From Verrucomicrobium sp. (GTDB lineage Bacteria; Verrucomicrobiota; Verrucomicrobiia; Methylacidiphilales; GAS474), in the NCBI GenBank assembly GCA_028283855.1, contig JAPWJX010000009.1, positions 214,633-278,632 of the forward strand: a stretch of DNA of 64,000 nucleotides, written 5' to 3'. The notes under the pieces are model-generated. The model was not told the DNA's origin, did not search any database, and worked only from the letters and a program-made list of their open reading frames with translations. Shown piece by piece: positions 41,738 through 51,878 of the stretch. The position numbers were made by a program, and so were the translations under genes. Every line of letters starts with the position of its first letter. The stretch's first letter is position 1.

Positions 41738-42541
41738 ATGGGCAAAAAAATCCGCATCGGCATCGACTTCGACGACACGATCGAAGGCCTCCAGAACGCC
41801 TGGCTGGGGAAGATGGGCCTGGCCTGCGATCCGCCCATTCATCTGACGAGCAAGGATTGGACGAAGTGGACCGAGGGCGACCTGGAACCCCTCCACGGCC
41901 GCAAGCTGAAGGCCGGCGTCCCCCTTAAGGGCGGACGCGTCACCGACGGGACGGAACACTTCATGACCGGCCCGGACGACAAGACCCCCGGCGCCGTCGG
42001 CATCCTGGAATTCCTGACCCCCGATCTTTACAAGATGGTCCGCCCCCTCCCCGGCGCGCCGGAAGCCGTCGCCCAGCTGGCCAAGATCCCCAACGTCGAG
42101 ATCCTCTGCGTCACCGCCCACCCCGGCGGCACCTCCCCCGATCCCCTGGAGCCGGTCCGCGCCGCCTTTGAGGCGAACAAGAACGAGATCATCGCCCAGC
42201 GCTATCCCGATCTGGTCGGGAAAACCTATTTCGCCAGCGACAAGACCCAGTTCGACCTCGACGGCCTGATCGACGACGGCCCGCACAACATCAAGAACCT
42301 CCTGGCCCACGCCCAGAAGGAAGGCCGCCCCTTCCTGGCCCTTTACGTCAATACTTCCCTGAACCAGGCCAAGGACATCCCCCAGGCCGTCCGCATCGAC
42401 TCCATCGCGGAGGCGCCGGAGCACGTTGCCCGCTTCGCCAAGGCGGTCGAGCGCGAGGGCCTCTTCCAGGGCCTGGAGCGCGTCCCCGTGCGCAATCTGG
42501 ACCTTTCCCCCAAGACCCCCACCAAGGAGAACATCAAATGA
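41738..42541 (+). CDS. HAD-fold nucleotidase-like paralogue 2
   Basis: A 267-residue protein. Motif I is D10-F-D12-D-T, motif II is CVTAHPGG, the motif III lysine is in FASDKTQ, and motif IV is LIDDGPHNIKN. All four HAD catalytic motifs are therefore complete. It shares ACDPP, KDW, AGVPL-x-GGR-VT and a C-terminal RVPVRNLDL segment with its neighbours. The ATGA overlap with copy 3 implies coupled translation. A 5'-nucleotidase (NT5C-like) role is the best guess; substrate unknown. Confidence 0.8.
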   Translation: MGKKIRIGIDFDDTIEGLQNAWLGKMGLACDPPIHLTSKDWTKWTEGDLEPLHGRKLKAGVPLKGGRVTDGTEHFMTGPDDKTPGAVGILEFLTPDLYKMVRPLPGAPEAVAQLAKIPNVEILCVTAHPGGTSPDPLEPVRAAFEANKNEIIAQRYPDLVGKTYFASDKTQFDLDGLIDDGPHNIKNLLAHAQKEGRPFLALYVNTSLNQAKDIPQAVRIDSIAEAPEHVARFAKAVEREGLFQGLERVPVRNLDLSPKTPTKENIK

Positions 42542-43335
42542 GCGACGGCAAGATCAAGATCGGTTACGACTTCGACGACACGCTGGGGGCCTTGCTGGGA
42601 CCTTGGCTCGCCAAGATGGGGGAGGCCTGCGATCCGCCCGTGAAACTGGGCGAAAAAGATTGGGACAACTTCTTCAACCTGACCCCGCTCAACGGCAAGA
42701 AAATGCAGGCGGGCCTGACGCTGCCCAACGGCCGCGTCACGAAAGGCGGCGAGAGCTTCGGCATGAAGGCGGAAGACTCCAACGAAAAGACCGTCTCCGT
42801 CTACGAGTTCATGTCCCCCGCGATCTACGACACCTTCCGTTCCTATAAGGAGTCGAAGCACGCCATCCGCATCCTCTCCACCATCCCGGACCTGGAGCCG
42901 CTGGTCGTCACCGCGCACGCCCGCTCCGTCTCCCAGGATCCGGCCGACCCCACCCGCCTGGCCTACGAGGAGAAGAAGAAGGACATCCTCAAGCGGGACT
43001 ATCCGATGCTGAAGAACGTCGTCTTCACCAGCGACAAGACGAAGCTGGGCCTCGACATCCTCGTCGACGACGGCCCGCACAACATCGCCAACTTCCTCAA
43101 GGCCAAGGCCGCCGCCAACGAAAAGGGCCTGGGCATCCTCATCACCCGCGCCTGGAACGTGAACGAGAACATCGAAGGCGCCGTCCGCGTGAAGGACATG
43201 ACCGAAGCCATCGTCCCCATCGCCAACTTCATCTCCGACCGTCGCCTGGCTTTCCAGGACGCCCGCCGTTCCGTGCCGGTCGAAAAGCTCGACCTGCCCC
43301 TGCCGGACAAGGCGAAGACGCCCGAAAAGGTCTAG
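42538..43335 (+). CDS. HAD-fold nucleotidase-like paralogue 3
   Basis: A 265-residue protein. Motif I is D11-F-D13-D-T, motif II is VVTAHARS, the motif III lysine is in FTSDKTK, and motif IV is LVDDGPHNIAN. It is closest to copy 2 across its length (WLAKMGEACDPP, IPDLEPLVVTAH, RRSVPVEKLDL). It starts inside the stop of copy 2 and is followed by copy 4 after 16 nt. Divergence among the copies despite intact motifs suggests retained but separate functions. Confidence 0.8.
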   Translation: MSDGKIKIGYDFDDTLGALLGPWLAKMGEACDPPVKLGEKDWDNFFNLTPLNGKKMQAGLTLPNGRVTKGGESFGMKAEDSNEKTVSVYEFMSPAIYDTFRSYKESKHAIRILSTIPDLEPLVVTAHARSVSQDPADPTRLAYEEKKKDILKRDYPMLKNVVFTSDKTKLGLDILVDDGPHNIANFLKAKAAANEKGLGILITRAWNVNENIEGAVRVKDMTEAIVPIANFISDRRLAFQDARRSVPVEKLDLPLPDKAKTPEKV

Positions 43336-43351
43336 CCAGGCTCTCGCCCCC

Positions 43352-44140
43352 ATGGCGCTCCCTCCCCTGAAGGTCGGCATCGACGCGGACGACACGCTCT
43401 GGCCGCACTTCGGGGAGGTCATCGCCCGCATCGGGACGCTCTGCGATCCCCCCGCCGTCCTGGGGGAGAAGGACTGCACCGGCTTTTACGACTGGCCGGC
43501 CCTCCGCGGCCTGAAACTCCAGGCGGGCCTCCGCATGCGGGATGGGCGCACCACCCAGGGAGGGGAAAGCATCACCCGCAACTTCAAGGAGAAGGGGCCG
43601 GGCATGCTGACCGTCTACGACTTCCTGGAGCCGGACCTCTACGCGGACCGGAAGCCCTACCCGGAAGCGCCCGCCGCCGTGGCCGCCATCGCCGCCATGC
43701 CGGGCGTGGAAGCCTACTGCGTCACCGCCCACCCCATGTCCGTGCTCAAAACGCCGGACGATCCCGACCGGCTCCGGCTGGAAACGCACAAGCTGCGGCT
43801 GAACAAGGAATTTTTCCCCGGCCTGAAAGGCACCGTCTTTACCCGGGACAAGGCCCGCCAGGGCCTAGACGTCCTGATCGACGACGGCGGGGACCACAAC
43901 CTGCGCCCCTTCCTGGAAGCGGCCGCGCGGGAGGGCCGCCCGGCCCTGGCCCTTCACATGAACCGTCCCTGGAACGTGGGGGAGGAAATCCCCGGCGCGA
44001 GGCGGATCTACGACATGGCGGAGGCGGTTCCCCTCATCGCCCGTTTCCGGGAAGAGCATTTCGCCGCCGCGCGGCGGAGCGTCCCCGTGCCGGAGATCGA
44101 TATCCCGGCCAAGCCGAAGACGCCCGAGCGGATCGGCTAG
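43352..44140 (+). CDS. HAD-fold nucleotidase-like paralogue 4
   Basis: A 262-residue protein. Motif I is D11-A-D13-D-T, motif II is CVTAHPMS, motif III is in FTRDKAR, and motif IV is LIDDGGDHNLRP, with one extra residue compared with copies 2 and 3. The C-terminal RRSVPVPEIDIPAKPKTPE resembles copy 3. It ends in a 4-nt CTAG overlap with serA, so the array has no terminator of its own. Confidence 0.8.
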   Translation: MALPPLKVGIDADDTLWPHFGEVIARIGTLCDPPAVLGEKDCTGFYDWPALRGLKLQAGLRMRDGRTTQGGESITRNFKEKGPGMLTVYDFLEPDLYADRKPYPEAPAAVAAIAAMPGVEAYCVTAHPMSVLKTPDDPDRLRLETHKLRLNKEFFPGLKGTVFTRDKARQGLDVLIDDGGDHNLRPFLEAAAREGRPALALHMNRPWNVGEEIPGARRIYDMAEAVPLIARFREEHFAAARRSVPVPEIDIPAKPKTPERIG

Positions 44141-45735
44141 CCGACGTCGACCAGGCGGACGTTGGTAATATCCTTGTCCGCCTCGATCTCCTTCATCGCC
44201 TCGGCGGGCGGGAAACTGTCCAGGGACAGGACGCAAAGCGCCCCCTCCCCCATCTTCCCTCGGGAGAGGGACATGTTGCCGATGTTCACCTTGTGCTTGC
44301 CGAAGATGGTGCCGATCCAGCCCACGATGCCCGGGCGGTCCTTGTTCTCCATGAGAAAGAGGAGCCCTTCCGGGATGAACTCGATCGAGAATCCGCGCAG
44401 GCCGACGATGCGGGGCTTATTCCCGTAGAAGGTCGCGGCGATCTCCACCGTCCCCTCCGCGGAGACGGCCTCCAGCGTGATGAGGTCGGCAAAATCGCTC
44501 TGCTGGGAAAGCTTCGTCTCCACGATCTCCAGGCCCAGGTTCTTCGCGCGGAGCGGGGCGTTGACCTCGTTCACGCCCGTGCCGGCGGCCTGCACCAGGA
44601 CCCCCTTCAGGATGGCGCGGGTGATCGGGGCGGTGTCCAGCTCCCGGACGCGGCCGCTGTAATTGATCTTCAGGCAGTCCAGGCGCTTCGGCGCCAGCTG
44701 GCTGACCAGCTTCCCCAGGCGGGCGGCCAGGTCCAGGTAGGGGGCCAGGGCGGCCGCCGTGCGGGCGTCCAGGTTGGGCATGTTCACCGCGTTGCGGATC
44801 GCGCCCTGGGTCAGGGCGTCGCGCACCGCCTCGGCGATCTCGATGCCGACGCTCTCCTGCGCCTCCGCCGTGGAAGCGGCCAGGTGCGGGGTCAGGACGA
44901 CGTTGGAAAGGGCGCGCAAGGGGAAGTCGGCCGGGGGCGGCTCCTGCTCGTAAACGTCCAGCGCCGCGCCGCCGACGTGGCCGGACTGGAGCGCCTCCGC
45001 CAGGGCTGCCTCATCGATCAGGCCGCCGCGGGCGCAGTTGATGATGCGGACGCCCTTCTTGCACTGGGCCAGACGCTTGGCATTGATGAGGCCTTGGGTT
45101 TCCGGCGTCAGCGGAGTGTGAATGGTGATGAAATCGGCCTGTTCCAGCAGCGGATCGAGCTGCTCCACCAGCTCCACCTGAAGGCTCTTCGCCCGGGCCG
45201 CGGAGAGGTAGGGATCGAAGCAGATCACCCGCATGCCGAAGGCGATGGCGCGCCGGGCGAATTCCCCGCCGATGCGCCCCATGCCGATGATGCCCAAGAC
45301 CTTGTTGCAAATCTCGGTCCCCTCGAATGCCTTCCGGTTCCATTCTCCGGCCTTCATGGAAGCGTGGGCCTGCGGAATCTTCCGCGCCAGGGAGAGCATG
45401 AGGGAAAACGCGTGCTCCGCGGTGGAAATGGTGTTCCCGCCCGGCGTGTTCATGACCAGGATGCCGCGCTCCGTGGCCGCTTCCACATCCACGTTGTCCA
45501 CGCCCACACCCGCGCGGCCGATCATCTTCAGGCTCGCCGCCTTCTCGATGAGGGCGCGTGTGACCTGGGTCTGGCTGCGGATGAGAAGGGCGTGGTAGTT
45601 CCCAATGATCGGCTCCAGGGCGTCCTGCTTCAGGCCGACTTTCACGTCCACCTGGAAGCGGGGATCTTCCTGAAGAAGCGCGATGCCGCGCTGGGAAAGG
45701 GAATCGGCAACCAAAACACGGAACTTGTCACTCAT
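44137..45735 (-). CDS. serA: D-3-phosphoglycerate dehydrogenase
   Basis: First step of serine synthesis. It has 532 residues, the long class with an inserted allosteric-substrate domain and a C-terminal ACT domain. The NAD-binding motif is GIIGMGRIGGEFA, with catalytic Arg in NCARGGLIDE and catalytic His in TPHLAAST. I use the ATG at 45735; thirteen upstream codons are not conserved-looking. It is divergent from the regulator/kinase pair across a 205-nt region with inverted repeats. Confidence 0.96.
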   Translation of the reverse strand: MSDKFRVLVADSLSQRGIALLQEDPRFQVDVKVGLKQDALEPIIGNYHALLIRSQTQVTRALIEKAASLKMIGRAGVGVDNVDVEAATERGILVMNTPGGNTISTAEHAFSLMLSLARKIPQAHASMKAGEWNRKAFEGTEICNKVLGIIGMGRIGGEFARRAIAFGMRVICFDPYLSAARAKSLQVELVEQLDPLLEQADFITIHTPLTPETQGLINAKRLAQCKKGVRIINCARGGLIDEAALAEALQSGHVGGAALDVYEQEPPPADFPLRALSNVVLTPHLAASTAEAQESVGIEIAEAVRDALTQGAIRNAVNMPNLDARTAAALAPYLDLAARLGKLVSQLAPKRLDCLKINYSGRVRELDTAPITRAILKGVLVQAAGTGVNEVNAPLRAKNLGLEIVETKLSQQSDFADLITLEAVSAEGTVEIAATFYGNKPRIVGLRGFSIEFIPEGLLFLMENKDRPGIVGWIGTIFGKHKVNIGNMSLSRGKMGEGALCVLSLDSFPPAEAMKEIEADKDITNVRLVDVG

Positions 45736-45814
45736 GGGGCCTGCTAGCGAAGGGGCATTCCTTCCGTCCGTCAAGCGTCGGAAGTTCTAGTGGCAAGCAC
45801 TTAGTGCCCGGACT

Positions 45815-45900
45815 GTAAAAATTTCGGCCACTTTTTACGTTGCAATTTGAGGTGGCCGACCTAAAGAGTAAAAAGTCGTTCGCGACATTCTTCTTTTTAC
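45815..45900 (+). promoter_or_regulatory. Nested inverted repeats in the serA/regulator intergenic region
   Basis: GTAAAAA and TTTTTAC occur as a pair at 45815-45838 (10-nt spacer) and again at 45868-45900 (19-nt spacer). TCGGCCAC (45824-45831) and GTGGCCGA (45852-45859) form an 8-bp inverted repeat between them. The repeats are ideal for a dimeric winged-helix regulator such as the one encoded 41 nt downstream, or for leader RNA structure. Function is inferred. Confidence 0.5.
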
Positions 45901-45940
45901 ACGCAACCAACCAATCTAGGGCATTGATATCTAACGGGTT

Positions 45941-46588
45941 ATGAACAACGATCTCTTGCAGAAAATCGTCAAAAGCCAGAAGTACCAGATCCTGGCCGAA
46001 ATCAAGCGCAGCCAGGGGCTTTCCGTGGCCGATCTCTGCAAGCGGGTGAACCTCTCCTACATGGGCGTGAAGCAGCACTGCATCGCCCTGGAGAAGGACG
46101 GCTACCTTGACACGTGGCGCCGCCCGAAGGGCATGGGCCGTCCCGAGAAGGCCTACCGCCTGACTCCCCGCGCCCACGATTTCTTCCCCAACGAATACAC
46201 CAACCTGACCTGCCAGATCCTGGACAGCGTCTCCGCCGTCTACGGCCCGGCCGCTCCGGAGAAGATCCTCTTCCAGATCTACCAGGACCAGTGGACCGCC
46301 CTGCAGACCCGCCTCAACGGCGCTTCCAGCCTGGAAGAGCGCGCCCGCGTGCTGGCCGGCTTCCGCGATCGTGACGGCTATATGTCCGAGTATTACTTCG
46401 ATCCGGACGCCCGCGAGCACCAGATCATCGAGTACCACTCCCCCGTCATCGCCATCCTGGACCGCTACGCCATCGTCAAGGAACTGGAAGAAAAGCTTTT
46501 CGAGAACGTGTTGAAGGCCCGCGTCACCCGCAATGAGGAACGCGTCTCCGGCCTCTACAAGTGCATCTTCGTCCTCTCCTCCCTCTAA
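45941..46588 (+). CDS. Winged-helix transcriptional regulator (SufR-like without most cluster ligands)
   Basis: A 215-residue regulator. Residues about 12-75 form a DeoR/ArsR-type winged helix (VADLCKRVNLSYMGVKQHCIALEKDG) with a GMGRPEKAYRLT wing, as in SufR-like proteins. The C-terminal domain aligns by eye with the SufR region that binds an iron-sulfur cluster, but only the last cysteine (YKCIF) remains; others appear to be His or Lys. It lies 3 nt before a PfkB kinase gene and behind clustered inverted repeats, so it may autoregulate in response to a ligand related to the kinase. Confidence 0.8.
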   Translation: MNNDLLQKIVKSQKYQILAEIKRSQGLSVADLCKRVNLSYMGVKQHCIALEKDGYLDTWRRPKGMGRPEKAYRLTPRAHDFFPNEYTNLTCQILDSVSAVYGPAAPEKILFQIYQDQWTALQTRLNGASSLEERARVLAGFRDRDGYMSEYYFDPDAREHQIIEYHSPVIAILDRYAIVKELEEKLFENVLKARVTRNEERVSGLYKCIFVLSSL

Positions 46589-46591
46589 ATC

Positions 46592-47506
46592 ATGGCGGGT
46601 AAGGAGCAGGTCCTGGTCGCCGGGGGCATGACCCTCGACACGATCAAGACCTCCACGCGGGAACTCGTCAAAGTCCTGGGCGGATCCGGCAGCTATGCCG
46701 GATATGCGGCCAGCTTCTTCGCCCCCACCAAGATGCTGGGCATCGTGGGGGAAGACTTTCCGGAGGCCTACCGCCAGCCTTTCCTCTCCCGCGGCATCGA
46801 TCTGGCGGGCATGCAGGTCGCTCCCGGAAAGACCTTTCATTGGACGGCCCAATACGGGGACGACATGAACCACCGCCGCACCCTCTCCATCGAGCGGGGG
46901 GTGACGGAGGCCTACGCCCCTGCCCTGCCCGATTCCTACCGGGACATCGGCTACGTCCTCATCGCCAACGATCCGCCGGAAATCCAGCTACGGATCCTCG
47001 ACCAATTGCGTAAGCCGAAGTTCGTCATCGCCGACACGATCGACTTCTGGATCGAGAACGAGCGGGAGGCCGTCGGCGAACTGCTCCGCCGGATCGACCT
47101 GATCGTGGTGAACGACAGCGAGGCCCGCGCCCTGACGGGGGAATCGAACACGATCCAGGCCGCCAAGCACCTCCTGGATCTGGGCCCGAAGCGGGCCGTG
47201 GTGAAGAAGGGGGAGCACGGCTCCATCCTCGTCGGCCCGGACGGCCTGCACGTCCTGCCCGCCTACCCGGTGGAAAAGATGATCGACCCGACCGGCGCGG
47301 GGGATTCCTTCATCGGCGCCTTCCTGGGCTACTGCGCCCAGCAGGGAGACACCTCCACGGAAACCCTGCGGGAAGGCCTCATCCAGGGTACGCTGGTCGC
47401 TTCCTTCAACCTGGAAGCCTTTACCCTGGAGCGGCTGGAGTCCCTCACCCATGAGGAGCTCGCCGCCCGGTCGCTCGAATTCCGCCGGATCGCCGGCTGG
47501 AATTAG
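46592..47506 (+). CDS. PfkB-family carbohydrate/nucleoside kinase
   Basis: A 304-residue cytosolic kinase of the ribokinase superfamily. The N-terminal GGSGSYAG motif binds the sugar, and the C-terminal DPTGAGDSF (D232-F240) provides the catalytic base D238 and anion hole. Substrate is not evident; the family includes ribokinase, fructokinase and adenosine kinase. It is co-transcribed with the regulator upstream and ends in a 4-nt TTAG overlap with the convergent lipoprotein gene. Confidence 0.87.
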   Translation: MAGKEQVLVAGGMTLDTIKTSTRELVKVLGGSGSYAGYAASFFAPTKMLGIVGEDFPEAYRQPFLSRGIDLAGMQVAPGKTFHWTAQYGDDMNHRRTLSIERGVTEAYAPALPDSYRDIGYVLIANDPPEIQLRILDQLRKPKFVIADTIDFWIENEREAVGELLRRIDLIVVNDSEARALTGESNTIQAAKHLLDLGPKRAVVKKGEHGSILVGPDGLHVLPAYPVEKMIDPTGAGDSFIGAFLGYCAQQGDTSTETLREGLIQGTLVASFNLEAFTLERLESLTHEELAARSLEFRRIAGWN

Positions 47507-47874
47507 TTTTTCCCGTTCTGCTGCGGGATAGTGGCCTGCGGGATATTTTGCGGCAGCGTCCGCGCGCCGGTGTCCGCGCCGTTTAGCTCCCACATGTTTT
47601 TGAGCGCGTCGGGGCTGCCCCACTGCACCAGCTTGTCGTCCTTGAAATAAATGGAGAAGAGCTGGCCGCTGTCCGGATTGCGGAATTGCCAGAATTCGGA
47701 GGGGCGGCCGTCTTGGCCATAACGGGAGGCCAGGACGGTGTAGTTGCCGCCCAGGATGTCTTTCACCTGCGCCGTCGACATGCCCAGGCTGAGCTTTTGC
47801 GTCTGCTGAGTGAAGGAGGCGCAGGCGGTAAGGACCAGGACGACGGCGAGGGCGAGCAGGCGGTGGCGGGTCAT
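47503..47874 (-). CDS. Lipoprotein with SmpA/BamE-like domain
   Basis: A 123-residue protein with a lipobox ending LTAC (C18). The mature part begins KLSLGMSTAQVKDILGG, the helix pattern typical of BamE/OmlA domains, followed by three strands (WQFRN, LFSIYFKDDKLVQW). The proline/asparagine-rich tail is probably disordered. In proteobacteria BamE belongs to the outer-membrane assembly complex; that role is not assured here. It follows thiE by 20 nt. Confidence 0.72.
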   Translation of the reverse strand: MTRHRLLALAVVLVLTACASFTQQTQKLSLGMSTAQVKDILGGNYTVLASRYGQDGRPSEFWQFRNPDSGQLFSIYFKDDKLVQWGSPDALKNMWELNGADTGARTLPQNIPQATIPQQNGKN

Positions 47875-47894
47875 GCGAGTAATCTAACCCGGTT

Positions 47895-48555
47895 CTATTT
47901 TTTCGCCAGCAAATGCCGCGCGGCCAGCATCGCCTTCAATTCCAGGCAATAGGCCTTCACGTCCTCCGCCTGGAGGATGCCGGAGACGACGACGGCGCGG
48001 TCCGCCCCGGCGGCAATGACCTGGCGCAGGTTCTCCCGCTTGATGCCGCCGATGCAGAACTGCGGAATGTCGACCCGGGCGCGGACCTGGGCGATGAGCG
48101 GCAGGCCGACGGGGAGGTAGTCCGGCTTGGTCGGCGTGGCGTAGAGCGGGCCGACGCCGATGTAGTCCGCCCCCTCCCCCTGCGCGGCCACGGCCTGCTC
48201 GACGGAGTGGGTCGATTTCCCGACGAGCTGGTCCGGCAGGATGCGGGCCCGGGCTTCCGCCACGGTGCCGTCTTCCTGGCCGATGTGGAGGCCGTCTGAC
48301 CCGACTTCCCGGGCCACGTCGGCGTGGTCGTTGACGATGAAGAGGGCCTCCTGCCTGGAAAAAAGGGGCTTGAGGAGGCGGGCCAGTTCCAGCACCTCGG
48401 CGGGAGTTTTCCCTTTGGCGCGGAGCTGGATGACGTCGACGCCGCCGTCGATCATGGCCCGGCCGGTTTCCAGGAGCCGTTCCGGGGAAACGTAGCCGAG
48501 GTCGAGGATGCCGTAGAGCCGCGCCTGCAGGAGGTGCAGGCGGCGGGCCAACAGA

Positions 48556-48566
<11 letters not shown>
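47895..48566 (-). CDS. thiE: Thiamine-phosphate synthase
   Basis: Joins the pyrimidine and thiazole phosphates to make thiamine phosphate. It has 223 residues in a TIM barrel. Family segments are [40 protein letters not shown] and the phosphate loop IGGI. The start overlaps accC by 11 nt; a later start is possible but would remove predicted helix. No TPP riboswitch is visible, as expected within an operon. Confidence 0.93.
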
Positions 48567-49917
<1,351 letters not shown>

Positions 49918-49931
49918 GGGGGGAGTCCCTC

Positions 49932-50402
49932 TTAGGAGACTTTGACGTTAAAGAGGGGCTTGTTGAAGTCGACCGGCTTGCCGTTTTCGGCGATAATCTC
50001 GGTAACCACGCCCTTCACCTCGGCCTTGATTTCGTTCATGACCTTCATTGCCTCGATGATGCAGACGACGGTGTCCTCGTTGACCTCTTGGCCCACTTTG
50101 ACATAGGGGGCGGAATCGGGGGACGGGGCGGAGTAGAAGGTGCCGACCATCGGGGAGACGATGGGTTTCACGTTTTCGGCCGGGGCCGCGGGCACGGGCG
50201 CGGCGGCAGGGGCGGGAGCCGGGGCGGAGGCCGGATGAGGCGCATGCGCAAAAACCGGCGCGGAATGGGGAGAAACGGCCGAAATTTCGGGGTTTTGACC
50301 CTTTTTCAGCCGGATTTTGAAGTCATTTTGCTCCAGCTCGAATTCGGAAATGCCGTTCTTGGTCATCAGGTCGATGACGCCTTTAATTTCCTTCAAGTCC
50401 AT
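49932..50402 (-). CDS. accB: Biotin carboxyl carrier protein of acetyl-CoA carboxylase
   Basis: A 156-residue carrier. The N-terminal helix ([17 protein letters not shown]) is followed by an Ala/Pro linker and the biotinyl domain with the modified lysine K120 in EAMKVMNE. I chose ATG 50402, with AAGGA seven bases upstream, over an ATG ten codons earlier that lacks a ribosome site. It heads accB-accC-thiE-lipoprotein and is divergent from the alpha/beta hydrolase. Confidence 0.95.
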   Translation of the reverse strand: MDLKEIKGVIDLMTKNGISEFELEQNDFKIRLKKGQNPEISAVSPHSAPVFAHAPHPASAPAPAPAAAPVPAAPAENVKPIVSPMVGTFYSAPSPDSAPYVKVGQEVNEDTVVCIIEAMKVMNEIKAEVKGVVTEIIAENGKPVDFNKPLFNVKVS

Positions 50403-50503
50403 GAAGCTTCCTTTGGGAGTCCGTTCAGACATTGGGCGACTCTATGGAAACGGGCCCCAAGGTCAATGTTTACTTCATAGGCAAAAATCCCCTAAATGAG
50501 GCT

Positions 50504-51415
50504 ATGAACCCCCGTTTTCGTCGATTTTTCGGCATTTTTTTGGTGTTTTCGGCCTTAATCGCTGGGGTGCTTTATTTGGTGAGCGGGATGCTGGCTCACT
50601 TCGCCATGACAGTTCCGGCGGCCACGAAGCCCAACTTCACCCCGTCCATGCTCAACTTGCCTTATGAAACCCGGCACGTGGAAACGGCGGACCACACCCA
50701 TCTAGCGGCCTGGTGGATTCCCTCCTCCGGCAAGGGCCAGCCAGTGGTGGTCATTCACGGTCTGGGGGCCAGTAAGGAGTTCATGACCGGTTTTATCGTG
50801 GTGGCTCATGAGACGGGGCACCCGGTCTTGGCCATCGACTTGCGAGGGCATGGGGAAAGCGATCCGGGTCCCACGACTCTGGGCTCCAAGGAACCCCTGG
50901 ATGTGGCCGCCTGGGTGGGCCAGCTCCGGGCGGAAGGATATCCTCACCCTATTCTATGGGGCATCTCCCTGGGGGCTGTGACCGCCCTGCGCTCCGCCGC
51001 GGCCGATCCGGAAATAGGGGGGGTCATCGCCGACGCGCCGTTCGATACCTTGGCCCATACGCTGGCCGTTCACGCGAAGCTCTATTTCAATCTGCCCCCC
51101 TTCCCTCTCCTTTATCTGACGGAATGGCGGATGGAACGGCAGCTCCACCTGGCGATCGCGGAGGTGGACAGCTTCCGGGCGGCTCGAGCGGTGCGCTGCC
51201 CTCTCCTTATCATTGCGGCGGGGAGCGATAAGCGGATGTCCCTTTCTTCGGTGAAGGCCGTCTACGAGGCGGCTCATGAGCCGAAGCGGTTCTATCTCAG
51301 CCCCGGGGAGGACCATGAGACCCGGCGTTTTGGGCCGGAATTTCGGGCGGCGACGGGGGATTTTCTCCGGTTTTGCGACGAACGGATCAGTTCTTCTTCC
51401 CGAATTGCTCGGTAA
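50504..51415 (+). CDS. Membrane-anchored alpha/beta hydrolase
   Basis: A 303-residue protein with one N-terminal membrane helix (FFGIFLVFSALIAGVLYLV) and a probably extracytoplasmic hydrolase domain. Motifs are HGLGASKE (oxyanion strand), RGHGESD, the nucleophile elbow GISLGA, and candidate acid and base in AGSDKRM and GEDHE. Substrate unknown. The ATG at 50504 is used rather than in-frame codons upstream that overlap the accB promoter region. It overlaps the convergent unknown gene by 29 nt. Confidence 0.82.
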   Translation: MNPRFRRFFGIFLVFSALIAGVLYLVSGMLAHFAMTVPAATKPNFTPSMLNLPYETRHVETADHTHLAAWWIPSSGKGQPVVVIHGLGASKEFMTGFIVVAHETGHPVLAIDLRGHGESDPGPTTLGSKEPLDVAAWVGQLRAEGYPHPILWGISLGAVTALRSAAADPEIGGVIADAPFDTLAHTLAVHAKLYFNLPPFPLLYLTEWRMERQLHLAIAEVDSFRAARAVRCPLLIIAAGSDKRMSLSSVKAVYEAAHEPKRFYLSPGEDHETRRFGPEFRAATGDFLRFCDERISSSSRIAR

Positions 51416-51878
51416 GGTGGCGGTTGGCCTCCGTCTCTAGGCGCTGGCGGATGGTCTTTGTTTCGGCGGAGAACTTCTTTTCCAACGCGCTGCGCTCCGC
51501 CAAGTAGGCGCGGACGAAGGCGTCTTCCTGCTCCGGGGAGAGGGGCAGGTTCAGCTCGGCGGCTTTTTTGAGGGCTTGGGCGCGGCTCCGCTGCCGGAGT
51601 TCCGAGAGGCGGTTCAGGAAGCCGGCCTGCTGCTGGAGGTTCATCTGCTGGAAGGCGGGCCAGTTGTGCAGCTCTTCCCAGAGTTTGTCCTTGGGCAGGC
51701 CCAGGAGTTCCAGGAGCCGGGAGCGGACTTCCGGAGGAAGGTGCCGGGCGTCTCCCCGGAGGAGGAAGGCGGCGCTGTTCGGGTCCGGCGCGGGGGCGAC
51801 GGGGGCGTTCGTATCGGCGGCCAGGGCGGCCCAGGCGATTCCAAAAGCGAGGCTAAAGGTTAGGAATCCCTTTTTCAA
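51387..51878 (-). CDS. Exported helical protein of unknown function (163 aa), sigma-factor operon
   Basis: TTG start at 51878, overlapping the upstream stop as TTGA, gives a clean signal peptide (FLTFSLAFGIAWAALA). The mature protein is almost all helix and highly charged (LNRLSELRQRSRAQALKKA, AERSALEKKFSAETK), reminiscent of Spy/CpxP or heavy-metal-sensor periplasmic proteins, but no LTxxQ motif is seen. It is third in an ECF sigma operon and may modulate the anti-sigma factor or report envelope stress. An upstream open frame is not credible. Confidence 0.68.
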   Translation of the reverse strand: MKKGFLTFSLAFGIAWAALAADTNAPVAPAPDPNSAAFLLRGDARHLPPEVRSRLLELLGLPKDKLWEELHNWPAFQQMNLQQQAGFLNRLSELRQRSRAQALKKAAELNLPLSPEQEDAFVRAYLAERSALEKKFSAETKTIRQRLETEANRHLTEQFGKKN

